Source: Thermoplasmata archaeon
GTDB taxonomy: Archaea; Thermoplasmatota; Thermoplasmata; Lutacidiplasmatales; UBA184
Direction of reading: 5' to 3'
Length of the DNA stretch: 32,734 nt
Assembly (NCBI GenBank): GCA_022749935.1
Contig: JAKIWQ010000013.1
Coordinates: 1 to 32,734, forward strand
The translations under genes and the position numbers were made by a program. Numbering within the stretch: the stretch's first letter is position 1; each line of letters begins with the position of its first letter. Below the pieces are notes generated by a model that had not been told where the DNA came from, ran no database searches, and was given only the letters and a program-made list of their open reading frames with translations. Shown in pieces: positions 1 to 8,196 of the stretch.

Positions 1-673
1 GTTCAAGGGTCCGACCCTGCTCCAGGCGCTCGACAACCTGAAGGTACCGGAGAAACCCACCGACAAGCCGCTCCGCCTGCCGGTCCAGGACGTCTACACC
101 ATCACGGGTATCGGCACGGTGCCGGTCGGTCGCGTCGAGACCGGCAAGCTGCAGGTCGGTGCCAAGATCATCTTCATGCCCGGTGGGAAGGTCGGGGAGG
201 TCAAGACCATCGAGATGCACCACGAGACGGTCGCCGAGGCGATTCCCGGCGATAACGTTGGGTTCAACGTCCGCGGCATCGACAAGAACGACATCCGCCG
301 CGGTGAGGTCGCGGGTCCAGCGTCCGACCCCCCGACCGTGGTCGAGAGCTTCACCGCGAACATCCAGGTGCTCAACCACCCGAGCGTCATCACGGTCGGG
401 TACACGCCCGTGTTCCACTGCCACACCGCGCAGGTCGCGTGCGAGTTCACGGAGCTGTTGAAGCGCCTCGACCCGAAGACCGGCCAGACCGCCGAGGAGA
501 ACCCTCAGACGCTCAAGACCGGCGACGCGGCGGTCGTGCGAATCACGCCGAAGCGCCCGCTCGTCATCGAGAAGTACAAAGAGTTCCCCCAGCTCGGCCG
601 CTTCGCGGTGCGCGACATGGGTCAGACCGTCGCGGCCGGGGTCGTCATCGACCTCAAGAAGCGCGAAGCATAG
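1..673 (+). CDS. tuf: Translation elongation factor 1-alpha (aEF1A), 3' part
   Basis: This is the C-terminal half of the GTPase that delivers aminoacyl-tRNA to the ribosome. The reading frame is open from base 2, so the start and the GTP-binding domain lie before the window. The visible part opens with the end of the G domain, then the family hallmark [20 protein letters not shown] at the start of domain 2. Domain 3 contains [11 protein letters not shown] and ends with [18 protein letters not shown], as expected for archaeal/eukaryotic EF-1A. It stops with TAG at 671-673. uS10 follows after 37 bases, a classic archaeal gene order, so the two are probably co-transcribed. An internal ATG in this frame at 119 is not the true start, because strong homology continues upstream of it. 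Confidence 0.97.
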   Translation, partial: FKGPTLLQALDNLKVPEKPTDKPLRLPVQDVYTITGIGTVPVGRVETGKLQVGAKIIFMPGGKVGEVKTIEMHHETVAEAIPGDNVGFNVRGIDKNDIRRGEVAGPASDPPTVVESFTANIQVLNHPSVITVGYTPVFHCHTAQVACEFTELLKRLDPKTGQTAEENPQTLKTGDAAVVRITPKRPLVIEKYKEFPQLGRFAVRDMGQTVAAGVVIDLKKREA

Positions 674-710
674 GCCTCGGCGAACGTCGGGTACGGGGGA
701 GGGGCTATCG

Positions 711-1019
711 ATGCAGAAAGCTCGGATCTCCCTCTCCGGAACCGACGCGGGGAAGGTCGACTCGATCTGTCGTCAGATCAAGGAGATCTCCTCGAAGACC
801 GGCGTCGAGATCTCGGGACCCATCCCGCTCCCGACCAAGCGCCTCAAGGTACCGGTCCGTAAGGGCCCCGACGGCGGCGGCACCAGCACGATCGACCACT
901 GGGAGATGCGGATCCACAAGCGCCTCATCGACCTCGCGGCCGACGAGCGGGCGCTCCGTCAGGTGATGCGGATCCAGGTCCCGGACGGCGTCAATATCGA
1001 GATCGTCCTGACCGGGTAG
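711..1019 (+). CDS. rps10: Small ribosomal subunit protein uS10
   Basis: A 102-residue protein of the 30S head. It has the expected archaeal/eukaryotic uS10 length and signatures: [17 protein letters not shown] at the N terminus, [22 protein letters not shown] in the middle (the loop that reaches into the head), then [13 protein letters not shown] and a C-terminal [11 protein letters not shown] strand. The ATG at 711 is preceded by the purine-rich stretch GGGGGAGGGG at about 693-702, a plausible ribosome-binding site. It follows EF-1A and is followed after only 4 bases by the archaetidylserine decarboxylase, so it probably sits inside a longer operon that runs into lipid genes. Confidence 0.97.
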   Translation: MQKARISLSGTDAGKVDSICRQIKEISSKTGVEISGPIPLPTKRLKVPVRKGPDGGGTSTIDHWEMRIHKRLIDLAADERALRQVMRIQVPDGVNIEIVLTG

Positions 1020-1023
1020 GCGC

Positions 1024-1650
1024 GTGTTCGCGCCGGGCGCAGGGCGCCCCTTGGGGATCACGGCCGGCTTTCTCGTTCTGGGGGCGGTGCTCGCGGCGCT
1101 CCGCGTGCTCCCTCCCTCGTTCGCCTTCCTCGCCCTCTACTTCATGGCGCTCGGATTCTGGGCGTTCTTCGCGTGGTTCTTCCGCGATCCCGAGCGTCCC
1201 GTCGGGGAGGGGATCGTCTCCCCCGCGGACGGGCGGGTCCGAGCGATCACCGTGGAGGGCGACCGCACCCGCATCTCGGTGTTCATGAACGTCACCGACG
1301 TCCACGTGAACCGGATGCCGTTGGACGGGACGTTCTCCCAGATCGGGACGGCGGGTTCCGGGTACCGACCCGCGTACCAGCCCGACGCCGACCACAACGT
1401 CGCGCGGACGTACGATCTCGACACGGCCTATGGCCCGGTTCGGGTCGTTCAGGTCACCGGCATCCTGGCTCGCCGACTCGTCTCGTTCGTCGGGGTCGGT
1501 GACCGTCGTCGCCGGGGGGACCGTTTCGGCATGATCGTCCTCGGTTCGCGGGTCGACCTCGTCCTCCCGAACCGCCAACTGGCCCCCGTCGTTCGGGAAG
1601 GGGACCGCGTGCAGGCGGGCCGTACCACCGTCGCCCAGGAGCGGGCATGA
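1024..1650 (+). CDS. asd: Archaetidylserine decarboxylase (PSD-like proenzyme)
   Basis: Predicted to decarboxylate archaetidylserine to archaetidylethanolamine at the membrane. The 208-residue protein has two hydrophobic N-terminal segments (about 10-27 and 33-53), then the short-form decarboxylase domain. Visible family marks are SPADG (66-70), H94 in VTDVHVNR, and the self-cleavage site LGSRVDL with G174-S175. Cleavage there would convert Ser175 to the pyruvoyl cofactor. The length fits the small archaeal/Gram-positive class rather than the longer mitochondrial type. It starts at a GTG 4 bases after uS10 and ends in an ATGA overlap with the synthase gene that makes its substrate. The adjacency of synthase and decarboxylase strongly supports the assignment. 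Confidence 0.9.
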   Translation: MFAPGAGRPLGITAGFLVLGAVLAALRVLPPSFAFLALYFMALGFWAFFAWFFRDPERPVGEGIVSPADGRVRAITVEGDRTRISVFMNVTDVHVNRMPLDGTFSQIGTAGSGYRPAYQPDADHNVARTYDLDTAYGPVRVVQVTGILARRLVSFVGVGDRRRRGDRFGMIVLGSRVDLVLPNRQLAPVVREGDRVQAGRTTVAQERA

Positions 1651-2393
1651 CCGACCGGTGGCGGGTCTTCGCGAATCTGGCGACCCTCGCGAACGCCCTG
1701 CTCGGGGTCGGCGCCATCCTCTACGTCCTGGCCGGCAACAAACTGTGGGCGATGCTCCTCATCGTCTCCGCCATCGGGTTCGACGGACTGGACGGCATCT
1801 TCTCCCGACGGAGCCGGACCTCGGGTTCGTCGTTCGGTCGCGTCGCCGACTCGATCGCGGACGCGATCACCTTTGGTCTCGCGCCGGCGTTCCTGATCGC
1901 GGTCCACACATCGGACTCCTCGGCGTGGGATCCGGTCGAGACGTTCGCCCTCGTCGTCGCCGCGGCGTACTTCGCCGCCGCGGTCGCGCGTCTGGTGTAC
2001 TTCACCGCGAGGGCGTACCATCGGTCCGACTTTCTCGGGGTTCCGACGCCGCAGGCGGCCCTCGCGGTGGTGGTCGCCTTGCTCTTTCACGACACGCCGG
2101 CGCTCCAGGGAGTCCAGCCGGTGGGAGTGTTCGTCGGGGTCGCGGTCCTCGCCCTGCTCATGGTGGTCCCCATCCCGTACCCCAAGATTCGTCGTGCCTC
2201 CCCGCTCCGGGTGCCGATGATCCTCACCGGGATCTTCGCCGGCCTCGGCCTGCTGCTCTTCCAATTCCACCCCTCGGCCGGCACGGGACCCTACGACGTC
2301 GCTCTCATCGCCTCGTATGGCCTGCTCATCGGCGTGGCCAGCTACCTCGTCCTGGGACCCTTCACGGTTCGACCGAAACCGAAGGAAGGTTGA
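1647..2393 (+). CDS. pssA: Archaetidylserine synthase (CDP-alcohol phosphatidyltransferase family)
   Basis: A membrane enzyme predicted to join CDP-archaeol to L-serine. The 248-residue protein has several hydrophobic helices and the CDP-alcohol transferase motif between residues 46 and 72: D46-x2-D49-G50, then R54, G64, D68 and D72, the metal-binding aspartates of the family. The usual Ala before the Arg is Ser53, a mild variation. Its ATG overlaps the TGA of the decarboxylase gene (1647-1650), so translation is likely coupled. The product of this enzyme is the substrate of its upstream neighbour. The polar substrate (serine) is inferred from that neighbour; sequence alone would also allow glycerol- or inositol-phosphate acceptors. 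Confidence 0.88.
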   Translation: MTDRWRVFANLATLANALLGVGAILYVLAGNKLWAMLLIVSAIGFDGLDGIFSRRSRTSGSSFGRVADSIADAITFGLAPAFLIAVHTSDSSAWDPVETFALVVAAAYFAAAVARLVYFTARAYHRSDFLGVPTPQAALAVVVALLFHDTPALQGVQPVGVFVGVAVLALLMVVPIPYPKIRRASPLRVPMILTGIFAGLGLLLFQFHPSAGTGPYDVALIASYGLLIGVASYLVLGPFTVRPKPKEG

Positions 2394-2400
2394 TCCTACG

Positions 2401-2814
2401 ATGACAGCCCGGTCCATCCACCAGGTCCCGCTCACGGCCCGAGAGGCGCTCCTGTTCGAGGCCGGAGTGAAACTCGGAGGCGTGTTCCACCAGTACGTGG
2501 GCACCCCCGTCTCCTCTCGGACCGCCGCCGGCCTCGCCCGGACCATCGAGGCGGCGGTCGGGCTCCAACCCTTCGTGGTGGGCGTGCGGGTGACGATCCA
2601 CCCGAAACGGGGAACGCCCGTGGGGAAGGGAAGATTCGCCTACGGCTACCTCGTGCCCCAGATGTTGGACGTTCGGGTCCGTCTCTCCGACGGGCACGTC
2701 GAAGTCGAGGCCCACCTCGCCCATCGCGCCGACCTTCACTATCCGTTGATGAACGTCGTCCGCGTACGGGCCGTCGGCCGAATCGCCCATCGGCGGGCCG
2801 CGGCGACGCGCTAG
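2401..2814 (+). CDS. mptD: Archaeal dihydroneopterin aldolase (MptD family, formerly DUF372)
   Basis: Predicted to cleave 7,8-dihydroneopterin to 6-hydroxymethyl-dihydropterin plus glycolaldehyde in pterin (tetrahydromethanopterin- or folate-type) cofactor synthesis. The 137-residue protein has the MptD hallmarks: REALLFEAGVKLGGVFHQYV near the N terminus, GTPVSSRTAAGLARTIE, LQPFVVGVRV, and the C-terminal LHYPLMNVV. The length fits the family. I chose the ATG at 2401 over in-frame upstream codons because homology begins there and it lies 7 bases after the archaetidylserine synthase stop. The stop codon shares CTAG (2811-2814) with the convergent citrate synthase stop. I see no other pterin gene in the window. 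Confidence 0.85.
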   Translation: MTARSIHQVPLTAREALLFEAGVKLGGVFHQYVGTPVSSRTAAGLARTIEAAVGLQPFVVGVRVTIHPKRGTPVGKGRFAYGYLVPQMLDVRVRLSDGHVEVEAHLAHRADLHYPLMNVVRVRAVGRIAHRRAAATR

Positions 2815-3944
2815 GCCCGGTTCGCGATCGGTACGTACGGCAGGTCCGTCGGCCCGATGTACTTCGCCATCGGACGGATGAGGCGGAGGTCCTGGTACTC
2901 TTCGAGGACGTGGGCGGTCCAACCGGCGACCCGGCTCGCGGCGAAGACGGGCGTGAAGAGGTCGTGCGGAATGCCCATGTGCGAGTAGACCGACCCCGAG
3001 TAGAGGTCGACGTTGGGGTAGAGCCCCTTCTCGCGGTGGACGACGCCTTCGACCTTCAAGAGGAGCTCGTAATACCGCAGATCTCCCTTGGCCTCCCCGA
3101 TTTTCCGGGACCACTCGCGGAGGATCGTCGCCCTCGGATCTTCGACCTTGTACACCCGGTGGCCGAACCCCATGATCCGCTCGTGGCGAGCGAGCTTGGC
3201 CCGGACGACCTCCTCGACCCGGTCCGCCGTCCCGATCTCGTCCAGGAGTTCCATGACGCGCTCGTTCGCGCCGCCATGGAGGGGGCCCTTCAGGGTGCCC
3301 ACCGCGCTCGTCACCGCGCTGTAGAGGTCGCTCAGGGTCGAGGCGGTGACCCGGGCCGCAAAGGTCGAGGCGTTGAGCTCGTGGTCCGCATGCAAGATGA
3401 GGGCCACATCGAGGGCCCGCTCCTCAAGTTCGGTCGGCACCCGGTTCACGAGGGCGTAGAGCAGGTAGGCGGCGTGCGAGAGGTCCGGCCGCGGCTCGAG
3501 GCGGGGCAAACGGGCCCGTCGCCGGTGGAACTGCGCGAGGATCGAGGGAAGCACCGCGGTCAGCCGCTGGGCTCCCCCGATCGAGCTCGGCCCTGGACGG
3601 GTCTCCTCCGGTTCGAAGAGCGCGAGCTCGCTCACCGCCGTTCGCAATACGTCCATCGGCGTCGCCGTCTCCGGCACCGAATCGATCCGGGCGGCGAGCG
3701 AGGGCGGCAGCTCCCTCAGCTGGGAGAGCCGGTGACGGAGGACGGCGAGCTGGTCGGTCGTCGGGAGACGACCGTACCACAACAGGTACGCGACCTCCTC
3801 GAAGGTGGACCGGGCGGCCAGGTCGCGGATGTCGTATCCTTCGTAGATCAGGCGACCTTCCTTGCCGTCGATAAAGCAGATCCGGGATTCGAGCGCGACG
3901 ACGTCCTGGAGCCCATGTTGGACCTCGTCCGACGACTCGACCAT
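2811..3944 (-). CDS. gltA: Citrate synthase
   Basis: Condenses oxaloacetate and acetyl-CoA to citrate, the entry step of the citric acid cycle. The 377 residues match the short archaeal/Gram-positive type. Catalytic and binding residues are visible: H188 in LHADHELNAS, H223 in GPLHGGANE, H262 in GFGHRVYK and D313 in NVDLYSGSVY. The C terminus carries SRVAGWTAHVLEEY and RLIRPMAKYIGP. A 2-methylcitrate synthase cannot be excluded, but no methylcitrate-cycle genes are nearby. The ATG at 3944 lies about 11 bases downstream of the start site expected from a TATA-like box at 3978-3988. That box overlaps the stop codon of the upstream MFS gene, so citrate synthase probably has its own promoter. Confidence 0.95.
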   Translation of the reverse strand: MVESSDEVQHGLQDVVALESRICFIDGKEGRLIYEGYDIRDLAARSTFEEVAYLLWYGRLPTTDQLAVLRHRLSQLRELPPSLAARIDSVPETATPMDVLRTAVSELALFEPEETRPGPSSIGGAQRLTAVLPSILAQFHRRRARLPRLEPRPDLSHAAYLLYALVNRVPTELEERALDVALILHADHELNASTFAARVTASTLSDLYSAVTSAVGTLKGPLHGGANERVMELLDEIGTADRVEEVVRAKLARHERIMGFGHRVYKVEDPRATILREWSRKIGEAKGDLRYYELLLKVEGVVHREKGLYPNVDLYSGSVYSHMGIPHDLFTPVFAASRVAGWTAHVLEEYQDLRLIRPMAKYIGPTDLPYVPIANRA

Positions 3945-3977
3945 CCGGTGCGGCCCTCGGGCCGCGAGACGGCCCTT

Positions 3978-3988
3978 CCCTTAATTGG
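3978..3988 (-). promoter_or_regulatory. TATA-like box for citrate synthase
   Basis: On the minus strand this reads CCCAATTAAGG, an AT-rich island in GC-rich surroundings. Its centre is about 38 bases before the citrate synthase ATG, predicting a leader of about 11 bases. It overlaps the TAA stop (3981-3983) of the upstream MFS gene. Confidence 0.5.
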
Positions 3989-5384
3989 GTTTCGCGACCG
4001 CCGATGCCTCGCTCGCGCGCTGGGGGCCGGGCAAGGGCGGTGCGGGCGGTGTTCCGCGGCCATACTTCCGTCGAACGTAGGCGACCGACGCGGCGGTCCA
4101 GAGGGGGAGCGACACGAGCAACGAGCCCGCCGCGACCAGGAACACGAGGCGGAAGCTGCCGAATTCGGCCAACACGGCCGACAAACCCGCCCCCGCGACG
4201 GCCGCCACGCCCCCGAGGGCGCTGTTCACCCCGAGGAGACTCCCGGCGTCCCGCCCCTCGAGGCCCCGGAAGAGCATGAGCGAACTCGCGGTGGTGTACA
4301 CCGCGATCGCCCCTCCGAGTACCCCGAACAAGACGAGATTCTCGGCGAATGCCCCGCTACGGGCCACCACGAAGAAGGTGAACCCGGCCGTCGCCAGATA
4401 CCCGAGGGCGCGCACGTACGTCGCACGTTGCACCAGCCGGTCCGAACCGAACCGAGTCGCGAGGCCCCCCGAGAGGGGAAAGAGCAGCGTCTGGACGAAA
4501 TTGTTCGAGAAGTTGACGAGGAAGATGGACGACGCTGCCAAGCCCACCGAGACGAGGTAGGGAGTGTAGGAGATGTTGAACAGGTTTCCCGAGAGGCTGA
4601 AGAGGAACGACGCGGCGAAGACGAGAGGGAGCTCGTGGTGCAACTCCTCGCGGGCCCAGACGCGGAAGCGCCGGATGGGGCCTCCCCGGAGACTGGGACG
4701 CCGGGGAAAGAAGGGGATGGCGATGTGGAACGACGCAGAGATTCGGATCCGGGAGAACAGGCTCTCCGGGTGCCGGGCCACCTGGGCGGTCGTGAGGGAC
4801 CGGGTCGGGTCTTTGACCCCGAACCAGATCGCGACCGCGCTGACGGCGGCCATCGCCGCGAGCACGTAGAGGAGCGACAGCAGCGCATCGTTCGCCAGGG
4901 TCCAGAAGTACCCGACGAGAAGACCCACGACCGAACCGATCATGCTCATCTCTTGGAACGACGCGAAAGCGGTCGCCCGCTCGGCTTCGGTGAACTTCTC
5001 GAGGATGAGCAGATTGGACGCGCTCGCTCCGGCGGGCGCGATGAGACCGATGACCGTGTAGATCGCGTAGAGGGCGAGCAGCGAGTGGATCTGGCCGAGG
5101 AGGAGGTAGAGCAGCGCGTACCCGCCGAAGTTGACCACGAGAAACAGGCGACGCAGTGGGTACCGGTCCGAGAGGTGACCCCAGGCTACGGAGGACAGGA
5201 TGACGGCGGCGTTGAACAGCGTGGCCGCGATGGCGACGTCGGTCCAGCTCCCGTGCAGGACGATAAGGATGAGGAGCGGGAGGGCGACCCCGAAACCGGA
5301 CGTCGCCGCATTGATGGGGACGAATCCGAGGAGCCAGGGGCGCGCGACGAGCCGGCGCGGCCAGGTCCGCACGGTGAGTACCAT
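3981..5384 (-). CDS. MFS transporter
   Basis: A 467-residue major facilitator superfamily protein with roughly a dozen hydrophobic helices. The loop between helices 2 and 3 carries the family motif (GHLSDRYPLRRLF, residues about 69-81), and a weaker counterpart (GGLATRFGSDRLV) follows helix 8. A long hydrophilic central loop (about residues 195-245, rich in Arg) separates the two six-helix halves. The substrate cannot be told from the sequence. The ATG at 5384 sits about 6 bases after the start site predicted from a TATA-like box at 5413-5420, so the mRNA is nearly leaderless. It is upstream of citrate synthase in the same direction, with a 36-base gap containing the citrate synthase promoter. 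Confidence 0.9.
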   Translation of the reverse strand: MVLTVRTWPRRLVARPWLLGFVPINAATSGFGVALPLLILIVLHGSWTDVAIAATLFNAAVILSSVAWGHLSDRYPLRRLFLVVNFGGYALLYLLLGQIHSLLALYAIYTVIGLIAPAGASASNLLILEKFTEAERATAFASFQEMSMIGSVVGLLVGYFWTLANDALLSLLYVLAAMAAVSAVAIWFGVKDPTRSLTTAQVARHPESLFSRIRISASFHIAIPFFPRRPSLRGGPIRRFRVWAREELHHELPLVFAASFLFSLSGNLFNISYTPYLVSVGLAASSIFLVNFSNNFVQTLLFPLSGGLATRFGSDRLVQRATYVRALGYLATAGFTFFVVARSGAFAENLVLFGVLGGAIAVYTTASSLMLFRGLEGRDAGSLLGVNSALGGVAAVAGAGLSAVLAEFGSFRLVFLVAAGSLLVSLPLWTAASVAYVRRKYGRGTPPAPPLPGPQRASEASAVAKPN

Positions 5385-5412
5385 CGTTCGACCGCTCGTT
5401 GAGTGGGTGGGG

Positions 5413-5420
5413 ATTAAAAT
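5413..5420 (-). promoter_or_regulatory. TATA-like box for the MFS gene
   Basis: Minus-strand ATTTTAAT centred about 32 bases before the ATG at 5384, predicting transcription start about 6 bases upstream of the start codon. Confidence 0.5.
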
Positions 5421-5499
5421 GGGGTAGCGTCGACTGGCGGTCTTCGGGAGCGGCGTCCACGCGCCGGCGCTATTGCGTCGCCCTCGTGTCCGACAACGC

Positions 5500-5506
5500 T
5501 TATAAG
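5500..5506 (+). promoter_or_regulatory. TATA box for the RAM-protein operon
   Basis: TTATAAG, a near-ideal archaeal TATA box, centred at 5503. Transcription should begin near 5529, giving a leader of about 18 bases before the GTG at 5548. It probably drives the five-gene run to 8843. Confidence 0.6.
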
Positions 5507-5547
5507 GGAAGGTAGTTCATCCGCTCTCTCGAGAGGCGACTCCTCGC

Positions 5548-5781
5548 GTGGCGATCGGTTTTGTCCTAATCAGCACAGCCCCCGCGAAGGAGCACGAAGT
5601 GTACACCGAGCTCCTCCGGGTGAAGGGGATCGTCGAGTTGCACCCCCTGTTCGGCGAGTACGACCTGATCGCCAAGGTCGAGGCCGAGGACTTCAACGCG
5701 CTCGGCCAACTGGTGGTCGACAAGATCCGCTCCGTCCCTGGCGTCATCGATACGAAGACGCTCACGGGAATCAAGTTCTGA
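5548..5781 (+). CDS. Stand-alone Lrp/AsnC ligand-binding (RAM) domain protein
   Basis: A 77-residue protein that is only the RAM/ACT-like effector domain of Lrp/AsnC regulators, without the DNA-binding helix-turn-helix. The pattern is typical: GFVLISTAPAKEHEVYTELL, then VKGIVELHPLFGEYDLIAKVEAEDF and a final VPGVIDTKTLTGI. Such proteins usually form dimers or larger rings and bind amino acids or other small ligands. The function here is unknown. It starts with GTG and leads a run with a small membrane protein (10 bases downstream), DUF62 and DnaJ. It could act as a ligand sensor by pairing with full-length Lrp proteins encoded elsewhere, which is inference. Confidence 0.9.
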   Translation: MAIGFVLISTAPAKEHEVYTELLRVKGIVELHPLFGEYDLIAKVEAEDFNALGQLVVDKIRSVPGVIDTKTLTGIKF

Positions 5782-5791
5782 AAGGTCACCT

Positions 5792-6121
5792 ATGTTCGAT
5801 CTGGTGGGTACGGCGGTGGACATCGGCCTCTGGCAATTCTTGGCGATCCTGCTCCTGGTCTTCGGCCTCTTCCTCATCCTGGCCGGGATCTTCACGGCCT
5901 ATTTCGGAAGCGGGAAGAGCCGCACCATCGGCGTCGCCCTCCTCGTCGTGGGCCTCGTGGTCGGCCTGCTCGTGGGGTACCTCTACCACAACGGCAGCTT
6001 CTACGCGCCCAAGGACCAGCTCGGGGACCTCATCCTCGGCTCGTTCCTGGTCATCTTGGCAGCCGTCATCGGGGCCTTGATCGCCATCGGGATCTTCCTG
6101 GTCGCGATCATGAAGTCCTAG
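5792..6121 (+). CDS. Small three-helix membrane protein, unknown function
   Basis: A 109-residue hydrophobic protein with three predicted membrane segments at about residues 14-38, 46-64 and 80-106. A short polar loop (about 65-79, YHNGSFYAPKDQLGD) lies between helices two and three. I recognise no family or catalytic motif. The ATG is 10 bases after the RAM-domain gene and is preceded by GAAAGG, so the two are likely co-translated. The DUF62 gene follows after 19 bases. Confidence 0.8.
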   Translation: MFDLVGTAVDIGLWQFLAILLLVFGLFLILAGIFTAYFGSGKSRTIGVALLVVGLVVGLLVGYLYHNGSFYAPKDQLGDLILGSFLVILAAVIGALIAIGIFLVAIMKS

Positions 6122-6140
6122 ACCTCCCCGTCGGCGGGCC

Positions 6141-7019
6141 GTGGCGCCTCCGCGTGCGGGGCGCCGCCGACCTCCCGGGTTGGTGACCCTGACCTCCGAC
6201 TTGGGATGGGCGTACGCCGCCCAGGTGAAGGGGGCTCTCCTCCGCACCGCTCCCCGAATCCCCTTGGTGGACCTCGCCCACGACCTTCCCCGGCACCAGA
6301 TCTCGGAAGCGGCGTTCGTATTCCGGGCGATGGCCTCCAGTTTCCCGGCGGGGACGATCCACGTCGCCGTGGTCGACCCCGGGGTCGGAGGGGCGAGGTT
6401 CCCGGTCGCGATCCGTTGCGGCGAGGGGAGCGTGCTGATCGGGCCCGACAACGGGGTCCTCTCGCCCCTCGCGAGCGCCCTCGGCCGACCGCAGGCGTTC
6501 CGGCTCGATCCAGAACGCGTAGCGACGGGCCCTCGCGTCGGCACCACGTTCGACGGACGCGACCTGTTCGCTCCGGCGGCCGGCCGGATCGCCAACGGGG
6601 AGTCCCTCTCAAGTCTCGGAACGAAGGCCGAGTTCCAGGAGCTACGGCTCCCGGTAGCCACCCGGATCTCCGGGGGCGTCAGCGGGGAGGTCGTCCACGT
6701 CGATCACTTCGGCAACCTCATCACCAACGTCCCCACCCCCTGGATCCCTCGGGGCGTCCCCCGACTTTCGGTCGCGATCGGTCCGCGTCGCTCGACCTCC
6801 GTCCCTTGGGTGGCTTCGTACGAGACCCTGGGACGGGGACGCGCAGGGAGCCTCGGGTCGAGCTTCGGGACCGTTGAGGTCGCGGTGGCCGATGGCAGCG
6901 CCTCGGCCCGCTTTCGCGGTCGTACAGGCACGCCCGTCGTCTTCCGCTGGGGTCGGAGTGGTGCGGGGGCGACTGCTACGGTAAATACCGGCCGTCGTCT
7001 TCGAGCGAGACGCCGGTAG
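6141..7019 (+). CDS. DUF62-family SAM hydrolase (SAM hydroxide adenosyltransferase), variant active site
   Basis: The family splits S-adenosylmethionine with water into adenosine and methionine. Core motifs are present: LTSDLGWAY (17-25), VVDPGVGGAR (77-86), GPDNG (101-105), GRDLFAP (139-145) and VDHFGNLITNV in the C-terminal domain. The known triad in the archaeal homologue PH0463 is, as I recall, Asp68-Arg75-His127. Here Asp79 and Arg86 match with identical spacing, but the His position is Asp138 (TTFDGRD instead of TFHGRD). Activity may therefore be altered. The start is uncertain: GTG at 6141 gives 292 residues, but homology begins only at about residue 15, where TTG 6180 and GTG 6183 are alternatives. 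DnaJ follows after 25 bases. Confidence 0.85.
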   Translation: MAPPRAGRRRPPGLVTLTSDLGWAYAAQVKGALLRTAPRIPLVDLAHDLPRHQISEAAFVFRAMASSFPAGTIHVAVVDPGVGGARFPVAIRCGEGSVLIGPDNGVLSPLASALGRPQAFRLDPERVATGPRVGTTFDGRDLFAPAAGRIANGESLSSLGTKAEFQELRLPVATRISGGVSGEVVHVDHFGNLITNVPTPWIPRGVPRLSVAIGPRRSTSVPWVASYETLGRGRAGSLGSSFGTVEVAVADGSASARFRGRTGTPVVFRWGRSGAGATATVNTGRRLRARRR

Positions 7020-7044
7020 CGGCCCGCGATCGGTCGTCCCCTCC

Positions 7045-8196
7045 ATGGCGAAGAAAGACTACTACGAGGTGCTCGGTATTCCGCGCACCGCCTCCGCGGA
7101 CGACGTGAAGGGGGCCTACCGAAAGTTGGCCCGCCAGTATCACCCGGATGTGGCGAAGGAGAACCCGAAGGTCGCCGAGGAGCGATTCAAGGAGATCTCC
7201 GAGGCCTACGAGGTGCTCGCCAACCCCGAGACCCGAACCCGGTACGACCAGAAGGGGTTCGAGGCAGTCGAGCCGAATTTTGGCCCGGGGGGTTTCGAAT
7301 GGCAGAACTTCACGCACGCGTCCGACCTCGAAGACCTCCTCGGGTCGAACCCGTTCTTCCAGCAACTGTTCGGCGGGCTGGGAGGATCGTTCGGGGGCGG
7401 CGGCCGACGGGCCGTATCTTCCCGCGGACGGGACGTCGAGGTCACGGTTCGCCTCCCGCTCGTCGCCGCCGTCCACGGCGCGGAACCGATGGTCAACGTA
7501 CCTCATACCGAGCCGTGTCCGGACTGCCGGGGGACCGGTGCCAAGGACGGCACGGCGCTCGAGACGTGCTCCGAGTGTCACGGGACCGGCCAGGTCCGTC
7601 GGGTCCAGACCCGAGGTCACAGCCAGTTGATCACGATCGGGGAGTGCCCGAGGTGCCACGGCGCCGGCCAACGGATCCTCGAGCGGTGCCCGGAGTGCCG
7701 TGGGGTCGGGATCCGCAGCTCGGTCGAACGGATCCAGATCACCGTTCCCCCCGGGATGGAGGACGGAAGCGTGCTCCGGGTCGCCGGACACGGGCTCAGC
7801 TCCGACGGGGGAGGGCGGTCGGGAGACCTGTATGTGCACGTCCTGTTCGAGACCTCGGACCATATCCGTCGAGAAGGGGAGGACGCGTTCGGGGAGGCGA
7901 CCGTCCCGCTCGCGGTCGCCCTCCTGGGCGGAGAGGTGACGGTGGCGACCATCGACGGTCACGCCGCGCTCAAGATCCCGCCCGGCACCCAGCCGGAGAC
8001 CCAGTTCCGCCTCCGAGGCAACGGGTTCCCCCGACTCCGCGGTTCCGTCCGCGGAGACCTCATCATCACCGTTCACGTCGAGATCCCCCGTTCGCTCAGC
8101 AGCCACGAGAAGGAGACGCTGCGGGAGCTCCTTCTCCCCGCAGCGGCCCCCGGGGCGCCGCGACGCGAATCGATCTTCCGACGGCGGAACTCGTGA
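7045..8196 (+). CDS. dnaJ: Chaperone DnaJ (Hsp40)
   Basis: A 383-residue type I DnaJ that stimulates the ATPase of DnaK and delivers unfolded clients. It has the J domain (residues 4-70) with the essential HPD at 33-35, then a Gly/Phe-rich linker. A zinc-binding domain spans about 158-225 with four CxxCxGxG-type repeats (CPDCRGTG, CSECHGTG, CPRCHGAG, CPECRGVG). The C-terminal beta-sandwich client-binding domains follow. Nothing appears truncated. Neither DnaK nor GrpE is in the window, unlike the usual dnaK-dnaJ-grpE cluster. Archaeal DnaJ is thought to have come from bacteria. Its TGA overlaps the GTG of the methyltransferase gene (8193-8196). Confidence 0.97.
   Translation: MAKKDYYEVLGIPRTASADDVKGAYRKLARQYHPDVAKENPKVAEERFKEISEAYEVLANPETRTRYDQKGFEAVEPNFGPGGFEWQNFTHASDLEDLLGSNPFFQQLFGGLGGSFGGGGRRAVSSRGRDVEVTVRLPLVAAVHGAEPMVNVPHTEPCPDCRGTGAKDGTALETCSECHGTGQVRRVQTRGHSQLITIGECPRCHGAGQRILERCPECRGVGIRSSVERIQITVPPGMEDGSVLRVAGHGLSSDGGGRSGDLYVHVLFETSDHIRREGEDAFGEATVPLAVALLGGEVTVATIDGHAALKIPPGTQPETQFRLRGNGFPRLRGSVRGDLIITVHVEIPRSLSSHEKETLRELLLPAAAPGAPRRESIFRRRNS

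Noticed and set aside
2910-5402. 830-codon plus-strand open frame opposite citrate synthase and MFS
   Set aside because: It is antisense to two proteins with clear family motifs. Its translation is Arg/Glu/Asp/Pro-rich with no domain, the usual effect of GC-rich codon bias on the opposite strand.
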